This document shows, piece by piece, positions 10,862 through 23,220 of a stretch of DNA of 64,000 nt. The DNA comes from Areca catechu (lineage: Eukaryota; Streptophyta; Magnoliopsida; Arecales; Arecaceae): NCBI GenBank assembly GCA_021397845.1, contig CM038047.1, positions 130,368,112 through 130,432,111 on the forward strand, read 5' to 3'. A program made the position numbers and the translations under genes. Numbering within the stretch: the first letter of the stretch is position 1; every line of letters begins with the position of its first letter. Below the pieces are notes generated by a model that worked only from the letters and a program-made list of their open reading frames with translations, did not search any database and had not been told where the DNA came from.

Positions 10862-11828
10862 TTTAACTCCCAGAACTCCATTTTTTTTAATTTTTTCTTC
10901 CCGTTTGACCTGGATCTACCATGTCCGACCACCAGCGACCCCCCCGATAGCCCTCCCTCTCCCCCACGCTGCCACGCCCGATGATTGGATGGACCTCGTC
11001 GGCCGTTCCCTCCCTGCTGCTCTGCCCATGCCCGTGATGCCTCCCTATGCCACGCCCTCCTCCCTGCTCGGCTGCCACCCCACTCTCCTTGCCGCCTCCA
11101 TCGAAGTCTTCTCCTTCATCACCAGCATCGGACTTATGAGTTTTATGGGAATGAAATAGAGTAGAGAGCATTTATTTCCGTGTGAACCATTCACCATGTA
11201 AACCAACCCAAGAAGAGACCGGTTCAACTATTCTAAAAAAAACTTGGTTCACCAATTTCAAAAATTGGTTTAATAAAACCCGGTCTGACTAAACCCAATG
11301 AGTAATAAAACTCGGTTCAGTCCTGGTCTACCAGGAACAATTCCTGGTTGACCCAAATCAATCCTGGTCGATCCAAATCAGACCAGAAAAATCCAATGTG
11401 TGCTCAATCAGTCTGTTTGACCTTAATACCAAAACGATTCCCAATCGTTGATCGGTTCCTGAATCAGGAATAAATTCTCTATGGCGTGTGACCTCATAGG
11501 TTCGAACCTAAATGGTAGCACTGGAACATTTCCAGTACCAGCACAAGATACCATCTAGCAATGGGTCCCGGCATCCAGATAGGCCGAAGATGCGAGAGCA
11601 ATCTATTAAACCTCTGGCATATGGTTACTGTACAATTCATCTTTTTGACCTTCAATGCTCAGGATGACCTAGGGTTAGACTGCCAACCCTAACTGAGTCA
11701 ATCCACAACATGTCTCAACCTCGCAAGTCCAATGACTCCTCACTAGGACTACCTTGGCCAAGGATTTGCTAAATTGAGACACTTCGAGACATTCAATCCA
11801 AATAATTTGGATAGGTCAATTCCATCTT
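10862..11828. other. Mixed LTR remnants, no gene
   Basis: 10,862 to about 11,150 continues the segment split by Element A at 1,620. It is GC-rich and gives only chance ORFs. At 11,153-11,183 a 31-bp stretch matches the reverse complement of 17,883-17,913 in the Element C LTR with one mismatch. About 11,230-11,828 has the style of a copia LTR but does not match the corresponding part of the right Element C LTR. Confidence 0.4.
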
Positions 11829-12365
11829 GGTCCACCACTGCTCCACAAGTACTTGCCTGTACCCAGAAACCTTCCATCACCAGATTAGAAATCTGGATAA
11901 TTCGGTACCAAAGCACAGGGAGTTGCTTACAAGTTATCATCATGATCTCAGGTCAGAGGGACACATATACCCATATCCAATCGCGAGCAATCCTTTGACA
12001 GAAAGGAGCTCTACGGAGTCACGTTTAATGAGATGTCACACATCCCACTTGTAGATCACATCAGTGTCACCACACTCCTTTGGTGAAGAGGACAACCAAA
12101 TGATGTGAACCACAACAACCTACACTTGATATATTGCCATCCTGTATAATATATCCTTTGGTTGTGAACCTTTTAAAGGACCACTCGATATATCCTCTCT
12201 ATATCTAAGTCAGTGCAGTCCTAATGACTTCATCACATAAATTGAGTTCATTACAATGAAATGAATGATGGATGAGCTGCCAAAATAATGTTCATATACA
12301 GATTATAATACTGAACACAACTGCCTACAACCTAGGCGATTGGTTTTGGGACATAATTTTCAACA
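11829..12365 (-). repeat. Element C 3' LTR, matching part
   Basis: Colinear with 18,197-18,733 from GGTCCACCACTGCTCC to the terminal CAACA. On the minus strand the terminus is TGTTGAAAATTATG, against TGTTGGGAATTATG in the other LTR. Confidence 0.85.
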
Positions 12366-12379
12366 ACTCCCACTTGTTC
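12366..12379 (-). promoter_or_regulatory. Element C polypurine tract
   Basis: The minus strand reads GAACAAGTGGGAGT directly before the 3' LTR, the usual plant copia form (AAGTGGGAG). Confidence 0.7.
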
Positions 12380-13990
12380 TAAAGCCAATCAGAACAGTAT
12401 CTAATACCCATTTTCCTTTATCGAACTCTTTGATTTTGAGGGCTGTAGTGAACAAGTCGGTCAAACTTTCCTTTCCATTGATCTTTATAAGATTGATGTC
12501 GCCTCGTTCCACGATCTCTTACGCGAGGTGATAGCGCTACAGAATATGCTTAGTGCAGTGATATTATTTTGGCTCCTTAGCTTGAGCAAAGGCTCCTGTG
12601 CTGTCACAATACACAGGAACAAGACCATCCAGGGAAGGTGCCCCCTAGCTCTCCAAGGAATTTCTGCAACCTCACGACTTTCTTTGCTGCATCTGATGCT
12701 GCAAAGTACTCTACTTCGCTTACCAAGTCTACAATAGTTGCCTACTTGGAACTCTTCCAGCAGATCGCTCCTCCATTCAGGGTAAATACAAATCCTGAAC
12801 ACTGTTGCTATCATCTCTGTCTGACTGAAAATTGAAGTCAGTATACCCTATAAGTTTCAAGTCAAGTCTCCATAAATCAGCCATTGGTCCTTAGTATTTC
12901 TCAAATAATTTAGAATGGTCTTAACCACCTTCCAATGCGCCTCACCTAGGTCAGACTGGTATCTGCTCACTACTCCTAGTGAGTATGCCCCGTCTGGTCT
13001 AGTACATGTCATAGCATACATGATAGAGCCCACTACCGAAGCATAAGGAATTCTACTCACGCACTTTCTTTCCTCAGAAGATGTTGCAGAATCTTTCTTG
13101 GAAAGAGTAATTCCAGAACCTATTGGGAGATAGCCTTTCTTGAGATTTTTCATGCTGAACCGTTTCAGCATGGTATCAATGTACATAGACCGGGACAATC
13201 CCAGAAGCCTCTTAGATCTATCTCTATAGATCTTCATACCCAGTATGTAAGAAGCTTCACCCAAGTCCTTCATGGAGAATTGAGATGACAACCAGACCTT
13301 TATTTATTGCAATGTTGCGATGTCATTCCCGATTAAGAGAATGTCATCAACATACAGTACCAGGAATACACTCACATAACCATTAACCCACTTATAGATG
13401 CAGGGTTTCTCTCTGTTCCTAACGAAGCCATACGATTTCATACACCTATCAAATCGCATGTTCTAACTTCGAGATGCTTGCTTGAGTCCATAAATGGACC
13501 TCTGCAATTTGCACACTTTTGACTCGTCTGTGGATGTGAACCCTTCAGGCTATATCATATACACCTCCTCATCCAGCTCCCCTTCAGGAAAGCAGTTCGG
13601 ATATCCATTTGCGAGATCTCACAGTCAAAATATGCTACCAAAATAAGCATTATCCGAATGGACTTGAGCATTGCCACAAGGGAAAATGTCTGGTCATAAT
13701 CGATACCATATCGCTAACGATATCCCTTGGCAACCAGACAGACTTTATAGGTTTCCACCTTCCCATCTGCGCCCCTTTTCCTCTTGAAAATCCACTTGCA
13801 CCTGATGGGTTTTATCCCTTCAGGTGGATCAACCAATGTCCATACATTGTTGATCTCATGGACTCCATCTCAGATCGCATGGCTCTAAGCCATGCCTCAG
13901 ATTCAGATCTCTGAAGAGCATCCATATAGGTGATTGGATCCTCATCATTCTCATCGAGCTCAATGGGATCACCGTCCCGGACAAAGAAAC
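12380..13990 (-). pseudogene. Element C reverse transcriptase and RNase H remains
   Basis: The clearest block is 12,857-13,291 (MSSQFSMKDLGEASYILGMK onward), the second half of copia RT with the connection region (RIPYASVVGSIMYAMTCTRP, QSDLGEAHWKVVKTILNYLR). Downstream, about 12,380-12,850 shows RNase H fragments in several frames, including a CCAASDAA-type segment. Upstream, about 13,300-13,990 holds the first half of RT in pieces, including a corrupted active-site region near 13,330-13,360. Multiple stops and frameshifts; not functional. Confidence 0.8.
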
Positions 13991-14006
13991 CATAGTATCT
14001 GTCCAG

Positions 14007-15157
14007 CTAATATGGTACTCTACCGGATCTCCTAATAATGGGTTCCAAGTGTGATCCAATCATAGTCGGTTCTATGATGTCCTTAGAGTGCACAAGTTCT
14101 TCCACTGGTTGAACTTCACCAAGTTCAATCTTAGAGGCTATAGTTCTTTCTCCAAGGAACTCTTTTTCCAGAAAGATAGCCCTAAGAGCAACGAACACTT
14201 TCTGTTCGTCCTCCAAGTAGAAGAAATACCCTTTTGTTTCCTTAGGGTACCCAATAAACAGGTACCGATCAGACCTAGGACCAAGTTTATCTGAGTCTAA
14301 ATGCTTTACATAAGCTGGACAATCACAGACCCGAAGGTATGAAATTGAGGGCTTACGTCCAGTCCATAACTGATATGGAGTGGAGACAACATACTTACTC
14401 GAAACATTTTTCAGCAAGTAACAAGCTGTCTCAAGTGCATATCCCCAGAAGGACAGCGATAGAGTTGCAAAGCCCATCATGGATCGAACCATGTCCAACA
14501 GGGTTTGATTCCTCCTTTCGAACACACCATTCTAGAGGAGTCCACTAAGAGAGAATCCCATTCTCCTCAAGATGTCATGAACTCACCGGATAAGTTTTCA
14601 CCGTCTCGATCAGATTGAAGGGTTTTAACATACTTTCTAGTTTGTTTCTTCATTTCATTATGATATCGTTTGAACATTTCAAATGACTCAGATTTATGTC
14701 TCATCAAGAAGACATAACCATACCTAGATAGGTCGTCTGTAAACGTAATGAAATATCTATATCCACCTCTAGCACTAACTTTCATGGGTCCGTATACATC
14801 AGTATGTATGAGACATAGAAGTTCTGTAGCTCGTTCACCTTTTCTAGTAAAAGATGACTTGGTCATTTTACCAAGCAAACAGGATTCACAAGTGGACAGT
14901 GAGTCAGAATCACTGACCTCGAGGAGGCCATCTCCTCGTAATTTGTTTATCCTATTCTAGTTAACATGGCCTAGCCTACAGTGCCATAGATACAGGTCAC
15001 TGACATTTTCTATCCTTGGGCTATTCGGGTCCAAGGACACCTGATAAAGAGGACAGTTCCTCTTCCAGTGTCCATGCTTTTTACAATAGAAGCACTCTGC
15101 ACTAGCTAGATCAGCTTTCACTTTCTTGGTCTGACATGGGCTTGGAGCACTTTGCAC
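14007..15157 (-). pseudogene. Element C CCHC knuckle, pre-integrase and integrase
   Basis: 14,957-15,157 encodes a CCHC knuckle (CFYCKKHGHWKRNC), followed within about 15 residues by the pre-integrase motif LYLWHCRLGHVN. The aspartic protease that normally lies between is absent, with the frame kept. 14,567-14,878 has the integrase core start (HTDVYGPM, FITFTDDLSRYGYVFLM) and 14,007-14,525 its second half (ERRNQTLLDMVRSMM, FWGYALETACYLLKNVSSK). Frameshifts separate the blocks. Confidence 0.85.
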
Positions 15158-15860
15158 CTTCTATCCCTTACCTTTCTTCTTCCCTTTCTTAAAGGGACGA
15201 TGACCTCTAGAACCTCCCACTAAATTTACCATCAGTTGGTGGTCCTTCTCATAAGTCTGCAACAACCCCATCAAACCATGGTAATTGACTGTAGGTTATT
15301 CATTCTATAATGATCGAGAGGGTTAAGATAGAAGGAGGGTAGAGAATTCAGGATCACATCCTTGTCGAGTTGCTCATGCAAGGGACATCCAAGCTTGCCC
15401 AATCGTTCGATCATCTCGATCTTGTACAATACATGATCAGTAACCGAACTGCCATTTTGCATTTTGACATTGTAGATGGAACAAGACATTTTGTACCGCT
15501 CTACATCGTTTGGCGTGCTGAAAGATTCCTTCAACTTTTGAAGAATCTCGTATGGCTAGGACTTCTCGAATTTGCGACTGAACTCATCGTTCATCGCCGC
15601 CAACATTATGCATCGGATAGTAATCCGATCAGAAACCCACTTCAAATAAGTGTCCTGACCGAACTCCGAGCATTGGCAAAGGGATTTCAGGTGCTGGATC
15701 CGTTATCACATAAAAGATCTGCTCGTGCTCAAGGACAATCCTCAATCTTCAATACCAGCTATCGAAATTGGGTCCCTTTAACTTCTCGCTACCAAGAAGT
15801 GACTAGAGCGAAAGGTTTGAAGACTTCTGAAGGAAAATCTAAGACCATATAAGTATATGA
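15158..15860 (-). pseudogene. Element C gag remains
   Basis: 15,271-15,534 encodes a copia Gag block (MKESFSTPNDVERYKMSCSI, VTDHVLYKIEMIERLGKLG, FYLNPLDHYRMN). Upstream to about 15,860 are its N-terminal pieces, with a GSEKLKGPNF-like motif and SWY. Several stops are present. This corresponds to the UBN2-type Gag of plant copia. Confidence 0.75.
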
Positions 15861-17389
15861 ATTAAGCAATTAAACCAAAAGACTTGGACTTTAGTCTAAA
15901 GGTCCCTCCCACTAATTTTTCAGATTGGGAGCCTCTAACTCCAATCCGTGAAATCAACATTTCATAGTCGGCACTGAAATCCAATAGACCACGTATGAGC
16001 CCGACTATGGCCAGCTCATCCATACGTAACTAAAGGTAGGTTCTCTAACCAATTGCTTCCCCAAGCAACTTTCAATAATAAATTTTGCCCCACAGAACCC
16101 CCAATCGGCCTAGGGGCCTCCTATTGCAGGTCTCTGGTTAGGTCCAACCATCACTATGATGAATCCGATGCTTCCAACTAACAAATGACCAAGCCCGACT
16201 ATGGCCAGCCCACCTGATCACCATTAAGAAGGTTGCACTGAACCATCATCTATAGGAGAGTAATCCCAGAAACTAGATGCGCAGCCATTCTATGGAACTG
16301 CCAATGTACACCAAGCTAAAGGGCTCATTACTAACCCACTCAATGGGAGGCTAAGATACCATCAACTCATTGACTGTCTTTTTCATGACCTAATAATTTT
16401 AGAGGATTTTAATTAAATTGTGACTGAAGAATAGAGAGAAGAACATGGATCAACATTTCACTGATCAAATCAATTCTCAGGAGGGTTGAATTAAATTCAA
16501 CAAATTGGTCCATGGGCACCTTAAGATTAGTCAAGCTGATCAACCTGGGTGACATGGGTTAACTCGAATCAATAAGCTATTCTAATCAGTTCTGGTTGAC
16601 CGAATTGGCCACGTAGGTGAGATTATGGGTGAGTAACCGCCATTAACCGTCTTTCCTAGACACCAAGTTGGCCAAGAAAGAGGTAGCCTAATGCAGCCAT
16701 GATCAAAAATGCCAAACCTTCCTAGACACCAATCGGTTAACCAAACTCGATTAAACCAGGCTAAGAATTCGGGCTTTCCACAGAGCCACTAATTAGATCT
16801 ATTTAGATGAATGGACTAACCTATCTAACTATTAGATAGATGCTAAAGAGAAAGTCCTTAATCAACATTTGATTAGTTCTCTTAAGTCCAATTCAACTAA
16901 CCTTAGGTCTAACCCAATTAATGGACCCAATCAAATAGCTAACCCAATTAACCCGAATGGCTTATTCAAATGACATTAGGTTTCATAAACCCTAATTAGT
17001 CTTGTCATTTTGATTAATCTGTCAATTCATAATTGTTAAATTATAAGCCATCTTTTAACTAAAACATTTTTAATTAAATTCATGTAAAACTCATTTTACA
17101 TGAATCATGCATCATATCTAGTTTCATCATATCAATTATAATATTGCAAGCCCTAAACATTTTAGACATGCCAATGTACATGAATCAGGATTAAAATACT
17201 TTTAATACCATAGGTTTTCTTTAAGGATCCTTCTGAAAAGGCCAACACAGATGAACCGCCTTGTGCCATCAAAATTAGGGGTTTTAAACCCTGATTAATC
17301 TGGATACATGGTCATGGTGAAGGTCTCAACTAGGATCCTAAAAGTAATCCCTAACACATGCAATCATGATATGCTATACAGGAACCTAT
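15861..17389 (-). other. Element C 5' leader, non-coding
   Basis: About 1.5 kb with no significant ORF between the primer site and gag. It contains near-repeated phrases around 16,000 and 16,190 (GACTATGGCCAGC, twice). Long leaders are common in this kind of copia element. Confidence 0.6.
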
Positions 17390-17402
17390 GGCTCTGATAC
17401 CA
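17390..17402 (-). promoter_or_regulatory. Element C primer-binding site (tRNA-Met)
   Basis: The minus strand reads TGGTATCAGAGCC, one base from the LTR end at 17,404. Confidence 0.9.
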
Positions 17403-17403
17403 C

Positions 17404-18733
17404 TGAAGGAAAACCTGGTGCAGCAGAAGCCTACCCTAGGCATGCAACACTAGGGAGCAGGTGTTGTATAATTAAAATTTTTAAGCATGCAGCGGAAAAT
17501 ACCTACTCATGCACAGGATCTAACATATTATGATGCATGTTACAAAATATATAGGCATGTATAGGCAAGTGCAACATTATAAATCATATGATAACAACTA
17601 GATCTAGGCATGCATGATAACTAAAATAAAATTATACCTGATCGAAGAGGAATCTGACAGTTCAAAATTAATCAGCGACCGGTTGAACTCCTTCAACAGC
17701 AAATAAGATCTACAACATAGCAAGAAGAAGAACGATCCGACCTCTCGAGGTATCCACGTGTCCACCCTCTAGAGTATCCAGGAACAGGGCTCTCGCTGAT
17801 CCGACTCTCAGATGGATGCTAGTCCATCAGGAATCTATAAGTCAGTCATGGAACTGGGAAACTAAAACCAGGGAAAGGAAATACACGGAAATAAATGCTC
17901 TCTGCTCTATTTCCTTCCAAAAGAAAACCGCACGCCGAGAATTTTCCCAAAAACCTCTCTCACGGCAAGACATGATCCCTGTTTTCTTTTCTCTTATTTC
18001 TTCCCCAATCAAAAGCACGGCCCTTCTCCAAGAACCGCATGCCCAGGTACAAACCCCTGTTTACTTTTCCTCTTCCATAAGCCACGGCCAGCAACCATGA
18101 TGAATCTCAGGTGAAGAAAAATAAAACATGAAGCCCTGTATGTGCTCACTGGCTCTACCCTCTCATGCACGCATGCACTACTCCTCACGCTATCTGGTCC
18201 ACCACTGCTCCACAAGTACTTGCCTATACCCAGAAACCTTCCATCACCGTATTAAAAATCGGGGTAGTCCGGCACCAAAGCACAGGGAGTTGCTTGCAAG
18301 CTACCATCGTGACCTCAGGTCGGAGGGACACATATACCCATATCCAATCACGAGCAATCTTTTGGCAGAAAAGAGCTCTACGGAGTCACGTTCAATGAGA
18401 TGTCACATATCCCACTTGCAGATCACATCAATGTCACCACACTCTTTTGGTCAAGAGGACAACCAAACAATGTGAACCACAACAACCTACACTTGATACA
18501 TTGCCATCCTGTATAATGTATCCTTTGGTTGTGAACCTTTTAAAGGACCACTCGATATATCCTCTCTATATCAAAGTCAGTGCAGTCCTAAGGACTTCAT
18601 CACATAAATTGAGTTCATTACAAGGAAATGAATGATATGATGAGCTGCCAAAACAATGTTCATATACAGATTATAATACTGAACACAACTACCTACAACC
18701 TAGGCATTTGGCTTTGGAACATAATTCCCAACA
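17404..18733 (-). repeat. Element C 5' LTR
   Basis: 1,330 bp. On the minus strand it starts TGTTGGGAATTATGTTCC and ends GGTTTTCCTTCA before the primer site. The part from 18,197 on matches the left LTR; 17,404-18,196 has no colinear partner on the left side. Confidence 0.85.
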
Positions 18734-18926
18734 GAGACAACTCAACTTATTACACGACTCAATGCAACTCAGCTGAGCTAACTTCATTACAAAACTCTAA
18801 ACTAGACTAACTTTATTACAAAACTTGATTACAAAACTTGACACATTATTAAGGATTCGAAAAAAATCCTAATCAGTAAACCAGATAGGGTCCAGTAATT
18901 TGTGTTGGATCCTGGTGCCCCCACCA
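18734..18926 (-). repeat. Element F 3' LTR fragment
   Basis: It ends GGTGCCCCCACCA, so the minus-strand LTR starts TGGTGGGGGCACC. The composition (short TTACAAAACT repeats, GACTCAA blocks) resembles the corresponding part of the Element A LTR. Element C cuts it at 18,733 and the rest is not seen on the far side of C. Confidence 0.6.
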
Positions 18927-18955
18927 ATCTTCCTTGTTCTTTTCTTTTCTCTTGA
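18927..18955 (-). promoter_or_regulatory. Element F polypurine tract
   Basis: On the minus strand this is a nearly pure A/G run containing AAGAGAAAAGAAAAGAACAA, touching the LTR start at 18,926. It sets the transcript direction of F as minus. Confidence 0.7.
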
Positions 18956-18995
18956 GACTTCTTTCTCCCTGGTTCTCATCTTTCTTTCACCTTTC

Positions 18996-21900
18996 ATGGC
19001 TTCTCCTGTGAGTAAGGCCATAGAGTAGGAGTCCATTAGTCAAGGGTCCCCTATCCAAGTCTCCAAAGGTTTTGCCATAGATATGCTAGGGTTTCATCAT
19101 TATTCGAACGCCGTCAAGACTATTTTGGAGGAGGATGACCTCAAGCGGATGAAGACAACATACAAAATCCCTGATAGTATAGTTCTTGAAGTGCCTAGCC
19201 TCTCTAGTAAGGTAACTTCTTCCCAATATGGTAGGCTGGCCTTGTATGTGGAGTCTCTAAAGGCCAGCCTAAGACTTCAGATACTAGACATCTTTGCTGA
19301 ACTACTAAGATGGTATAGCTCTACCCTACCCAACTCATCCCCATTGCTTGGTGGATGATAGTTAGATTATTTTATTTCCTTCTATCCTAGGGGATACTCC
19401 CTATGCAAGGATGTTCCAAGCACCTTTCTATGTAAAGACTCATGTCCAGAGCAAGGACTAGTAGTATGTCTCTCCCTAGAAAGGTATCCAACCCTTCAGT
19501 TCCTTTACCATTCATGGATAGAAGAGCCAGTTCTTTATGTCCTCTTCAATCTCATGGAAATTCTCAATCAAGTGAGGGTTGCCAAAGAAGTCCATGCTTC
19601 TTAACTTTTCAAAGTTGCTTAAGGTAGAGAGACTGATAGTTGAGGAGCTGAAGTGGCTCAAAGCTCCTTCGCACACCATGCTCTTGCACAAGGAGCTTCT
19701 CAATAAACTATACCAAGGAGAATCCATTTTCCAAGGTTAGTGTAGATGTTTGTGTGTTTGCCCTGAATTAGTGGGATAGATATGTTAACCTCTTCATAAA
19801 TCATGCTAGTATAGCATTTTCTATGGAGGAGTTGAGGGGTTGAACTGATGTTGATCCTTCTAAGGAGAAGAAGAGGAAGATGAAGATAAGGAAACTCATC
19901 CTGTCTCTTTCTCCCCCCACATCGTTTGATGCTGTCGCACCCAAGATAACTATGATCAAGGTTTTTGAGGCTTTTAAGGTTGAAGTTGCCAAGGCTAAAG
20001 TTGCCATGGTTGAGGTTGTGAGGCGAAGGGAGAGGTGATTGAAGAAGAGGCATGCCATCTCCCTTGATGCCGTTGTAGAGACTACCATGGCTAATGTCAT
20101 GCTTATTAGGGGTAGCTCCTCCGGGGCTACAGAAGCACCTACAAAGGAGGTGGGCATCCCTGTTCTCCTAGATGGCCCCCTGCCCCCAGTCAGTGATTTA
20201 GCACCAACCGTTGAGGCTTACACTAGGCTACTAGAAGGGTTGGTCCTTTCAGCTAATAGGGAGAGGTTGAAGGCATGATCCTTTAAAGTTTGCTTGTGAA
20301 ACTTCTCTCATGCTGCTATTAAGGTAAGGTCTTGACCTTTGATGATTCTTAGCATATTGAAGAGATCTAACTTGAGAGTGATCTTCGGGGAGCCCTTGAG
20401 ACATGGGGGCTACTTCAACAAGCTTGACATCTAGAAGAGGAGGTTCGTCAATCAGGCTACCTCATTCAAGTGACCAAGGAAAAATGGGATAATATTGTAA
20501 GAGAGTTTGATGCTATTATAGAGAACTCGAGGGAGTAGTTCACCACCAAGAAGTCCCGGCCCTCACAGGCCTACACCACAAAAGTTTCTCTAAAAGCAAA
20601 GGTTTCTTGGGCTAAGGAGAGCAAGGCCGAGGTTGTGCATCTGTGAAGCTGGCTAGAGGAAATCAAAGGGGGTGAGCAGTAGGCTAGGAAAAGGTGGCTC
20701 AACTAGAGAGCGCTCTGTTCATAGTAAAGGGGGCCCATTCCTAGCGATAGAAAAGGCTGCCACTGTAGAGCGCCACAGTATAGAGGCTATTGCTGAGGGT
20801 GTTGTGGCCTTCAGGCAAGATGATGACTTTCACTAATAGGTGCTGAGGTCAAGCCTGAAGACCTATTTCTCGGGCTTCACAGATTGCCAAGAAAGGTTGA
20901 AGTACTTCCTAGAAATCAACCTTAGGCATGTGTCCCTTTGGTCTTCATCCTTCTCAAGCAGCAATTTGATTGATATAAAAGGGGATGGAGGAGAGTGTAG
21001 TGATGCCAAATCATGCCCCTATTAGTGTTTCTTTTTTCTTTTCTTTTTGTAATCCAGCAATGGAATCCTTTCATACTCCAAGAAAAGCCATTGGAATTAA
21101 TGAATCTTTTTGAGTCTTCATCTTCCTCTTTTTCCCTATCTCCTTCTATCGATTCATCTCATGCATGTCCTCATGTCCCAATTTTTGTCTAAACAGGATG
21201 GAATTTAGCAAAGAGGAGATTTGGGATCCCTAATCAAAGAGGAAGAAGAAGAAAAGGGTCATCCATGCAGAGGTCATTCTTGGGGCTATGTTGGGCTAGA
21301 GGAAGGGTTCTTGGCATGATCCCTTTTGCTAGGCCTTCTCTAGTCATGGTTAAGATGTGCTCCAAGTTGAAACAAGAGTTAGTGACCAACTCATCGAGGT
21401 TGTAGGGCCAACATCACTAGAAATTAAAGGAGGACTTCTAGATGCAAAGTTGCTTCTGGCTATATTAGAGGCTTCGTTTGTTGGCACAAGAGTTAGGGTC
21501 GGTGATCAACCCATTGAAGTTGTGGCATCAATCCTTTTGGAGGGTGAGGGAGACCTCCCCGATGCAAAGTTGCTTTTGATCATGTCGGAAGCTCCATCTA
21601 GTGATGCAAAAGCCCAGGCCAAGGCATCAAGATATCTTGTTGAGCCAAGGTCGAGCATGCTTAGCTCCAATGTGGCCTTCTTGAACAAGGTGGGGACTTT
21701 GAGTTGAAGAGCTATGGTCAAGGCTCTACCTGGCACCACCATTGAGGGCTTGGATGTAGTAGTTATGGTGCTATGACTACACATACAAAGGCTGAAGGCC
21801 AGCTTATAAGGGTGACCCCAGTTGGTGTAGGTGTAGTAGGCCTTAATAAGGTCAAGAAAGAAAGAGTTGAGGAAGAGGCCTCTCTTTGAATAGTAGAGAC

Positions 21901-23220
21901 GACAAGGAAGGCTATAGACCCTCCTCTTCACCTGGTCATGGCATTATCTTCCCACTTACTGGTTGGGCTTTCTTCTTCCCCTCCTCTTGAGTGGGCCTTT
22001 CACCTTTTCAATCCCAAGTGGACCTTCTAGGAGGATGAGACCATGATCTTTGACTATACATGGACTTGGTAGATGACCAAGGAAATGATACCCTCCAAGG
22101 ATGAAGAATACCTTTTGGACATGACTACCAAGGAGGCACCCATGAGCACATACCACATCTCTTTAATGGTAAGCCTTCTTTGGCCTTGTGTGATGCTTGT
22201 TTGTGCACCTTTCATTATAATCGGCCAAGGTAAACTTCAGCATCCAGGCCTTGGACGCTAGGTTGGTAATGTGGCATGATCTCATGAAGGTAGTTGAAGA
22301 AATGGGGTCCCATGTTGGGCACTAGGAGAGAGTTGCTGAGCATGGACAAAGCTTGGTGTAGAATGGAGCACCATTAAGAAAGTCCAAGAGAATCTCTAGA
22401 GGCAACTCAACAATCCTCTTATCAGGAATGAGAGGCTGAAGAGTGCACTTGAAGCTTCTCAATGAGAGATCATGAAGTTGAAGGAGGGCCTTCAACTGTC
22501 GAGGCTTTCATCCTGTTGTTTGCAAACAAGAGACTTAGGTAAGGGCAAATGGGGCCAAAGAAAGTACCAATCACCTTTACAAAACTTGGTGAACTACATG
22601 AGATGAGGCCAACTTTTTATAAGAGATCATTGGTCTTCGAGAGGAACTCCAGGTGGCCAGGGATGAGGTTTCCTTTGCCCAAGCTGACAGGATTGATGCC
22701 CTTTGCCTTGCTGCAAAGATAAAGGTGGAGATAATCCAAGTTAAAAAGGAGATCGACAACTTGGAAGTGAAGGTGGCTGGTCTCATGGAGAGTTCCCAGT
22801 CCCAAGCCAGCCAGGTGAGCTAAAAGACTCATCACCAGGCTAGACAAGACTAGGCTATTCCTTCCATTACTGAGGAAAGACCGTCAAGTCAAGAAGTCAG
22901 GGCTAAGTAGGGCAAGTGTTGTGACTTCTCTGACCAAGGCTCAAGTATTGTGAGTTCATATTTTGCGATTATTTTCCAAAGATATTACCCACATTGGAGC
23001 TTGTCACTCTATCATTTTTGTTCGAGGAGCTAGTGAGAAAGTGGGGGTATAGGAAGAAGAAACTCTGAGAGCTAGCCGACTCCATGTAGCTTGCTTGGAT
23101 AAATTTTTTCCCTTTTTTTCTAAATAAAAGAGAACCTTTCCTTTTTTTCTTGCTTCTGCTTTATGGCATAAAGATGAGATCTCTAGGCTTTTGTCCGAGC
23201 CCTTCAATGGTGCAGGACAT
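18996..23220 (+). pseudogene. Antisense extra ORF with 'putative gypsy-type transposon' domain, decayed
   Basis: ATG at 18,996 (MASPVSKAIE) starts a frame with a TAG at codon 11 that continues open to 19,358. The block KIPDSIVLEVPSLSSKV followed by LALYVESLKASLR and ELLRWYS matches the plant domain annotated as putative gypsy-type transposon (Pfam Transposase_28, from memory). Frameshifted pieces follow at 19,442-19,740. Later parts are Ala/Glu/Lys-rich and suggest coiled coil (20,039-20,278, with PVSDLAPTVEAYTRLLEGL), two diverged copies of a DQxIEV...LDAKLLL-type repeat (21,357-21,707), and further coiled-coil-like pieces to about 23,220. The molecular role of such ORFs is unknown. Many stops; not functional. 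Confidence 0.65.

Larger units (their letters stand above)
11829..18733 (-). mobile_element. Element C: Ty1/copia LTR retrotransposon, defective
   Basis: Minus-strand order: 5' LTR (17,404-18,733), primer site, long leader, gag, CCHC knuckle, pre-integrase, integrase, RT, RNase H, polypurine tract, 3' LTR (right end 12,365). The gene order integrase before RT defines Ty1/copia. All coding parts carry stops and frameshifts, and protease is missing. Only 11,829-12,365 of the left LTR matches the right LTR; the rest diverges abruptly, and no target duplication was found, so the left side is probably truncated or recombined. The right LTR abuts the remains of a gypsy LTR (18,734-18,926) that C seems to have entered. 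Confidence 0.85.

Noticed and set aside
10797..11171. A 120-codon plus ORF and a 94-codon minus ORF
   Set aside because: The plus ORF crosses the LTR end of Element A, and both are low-complexity GC-rich frames without motifs.
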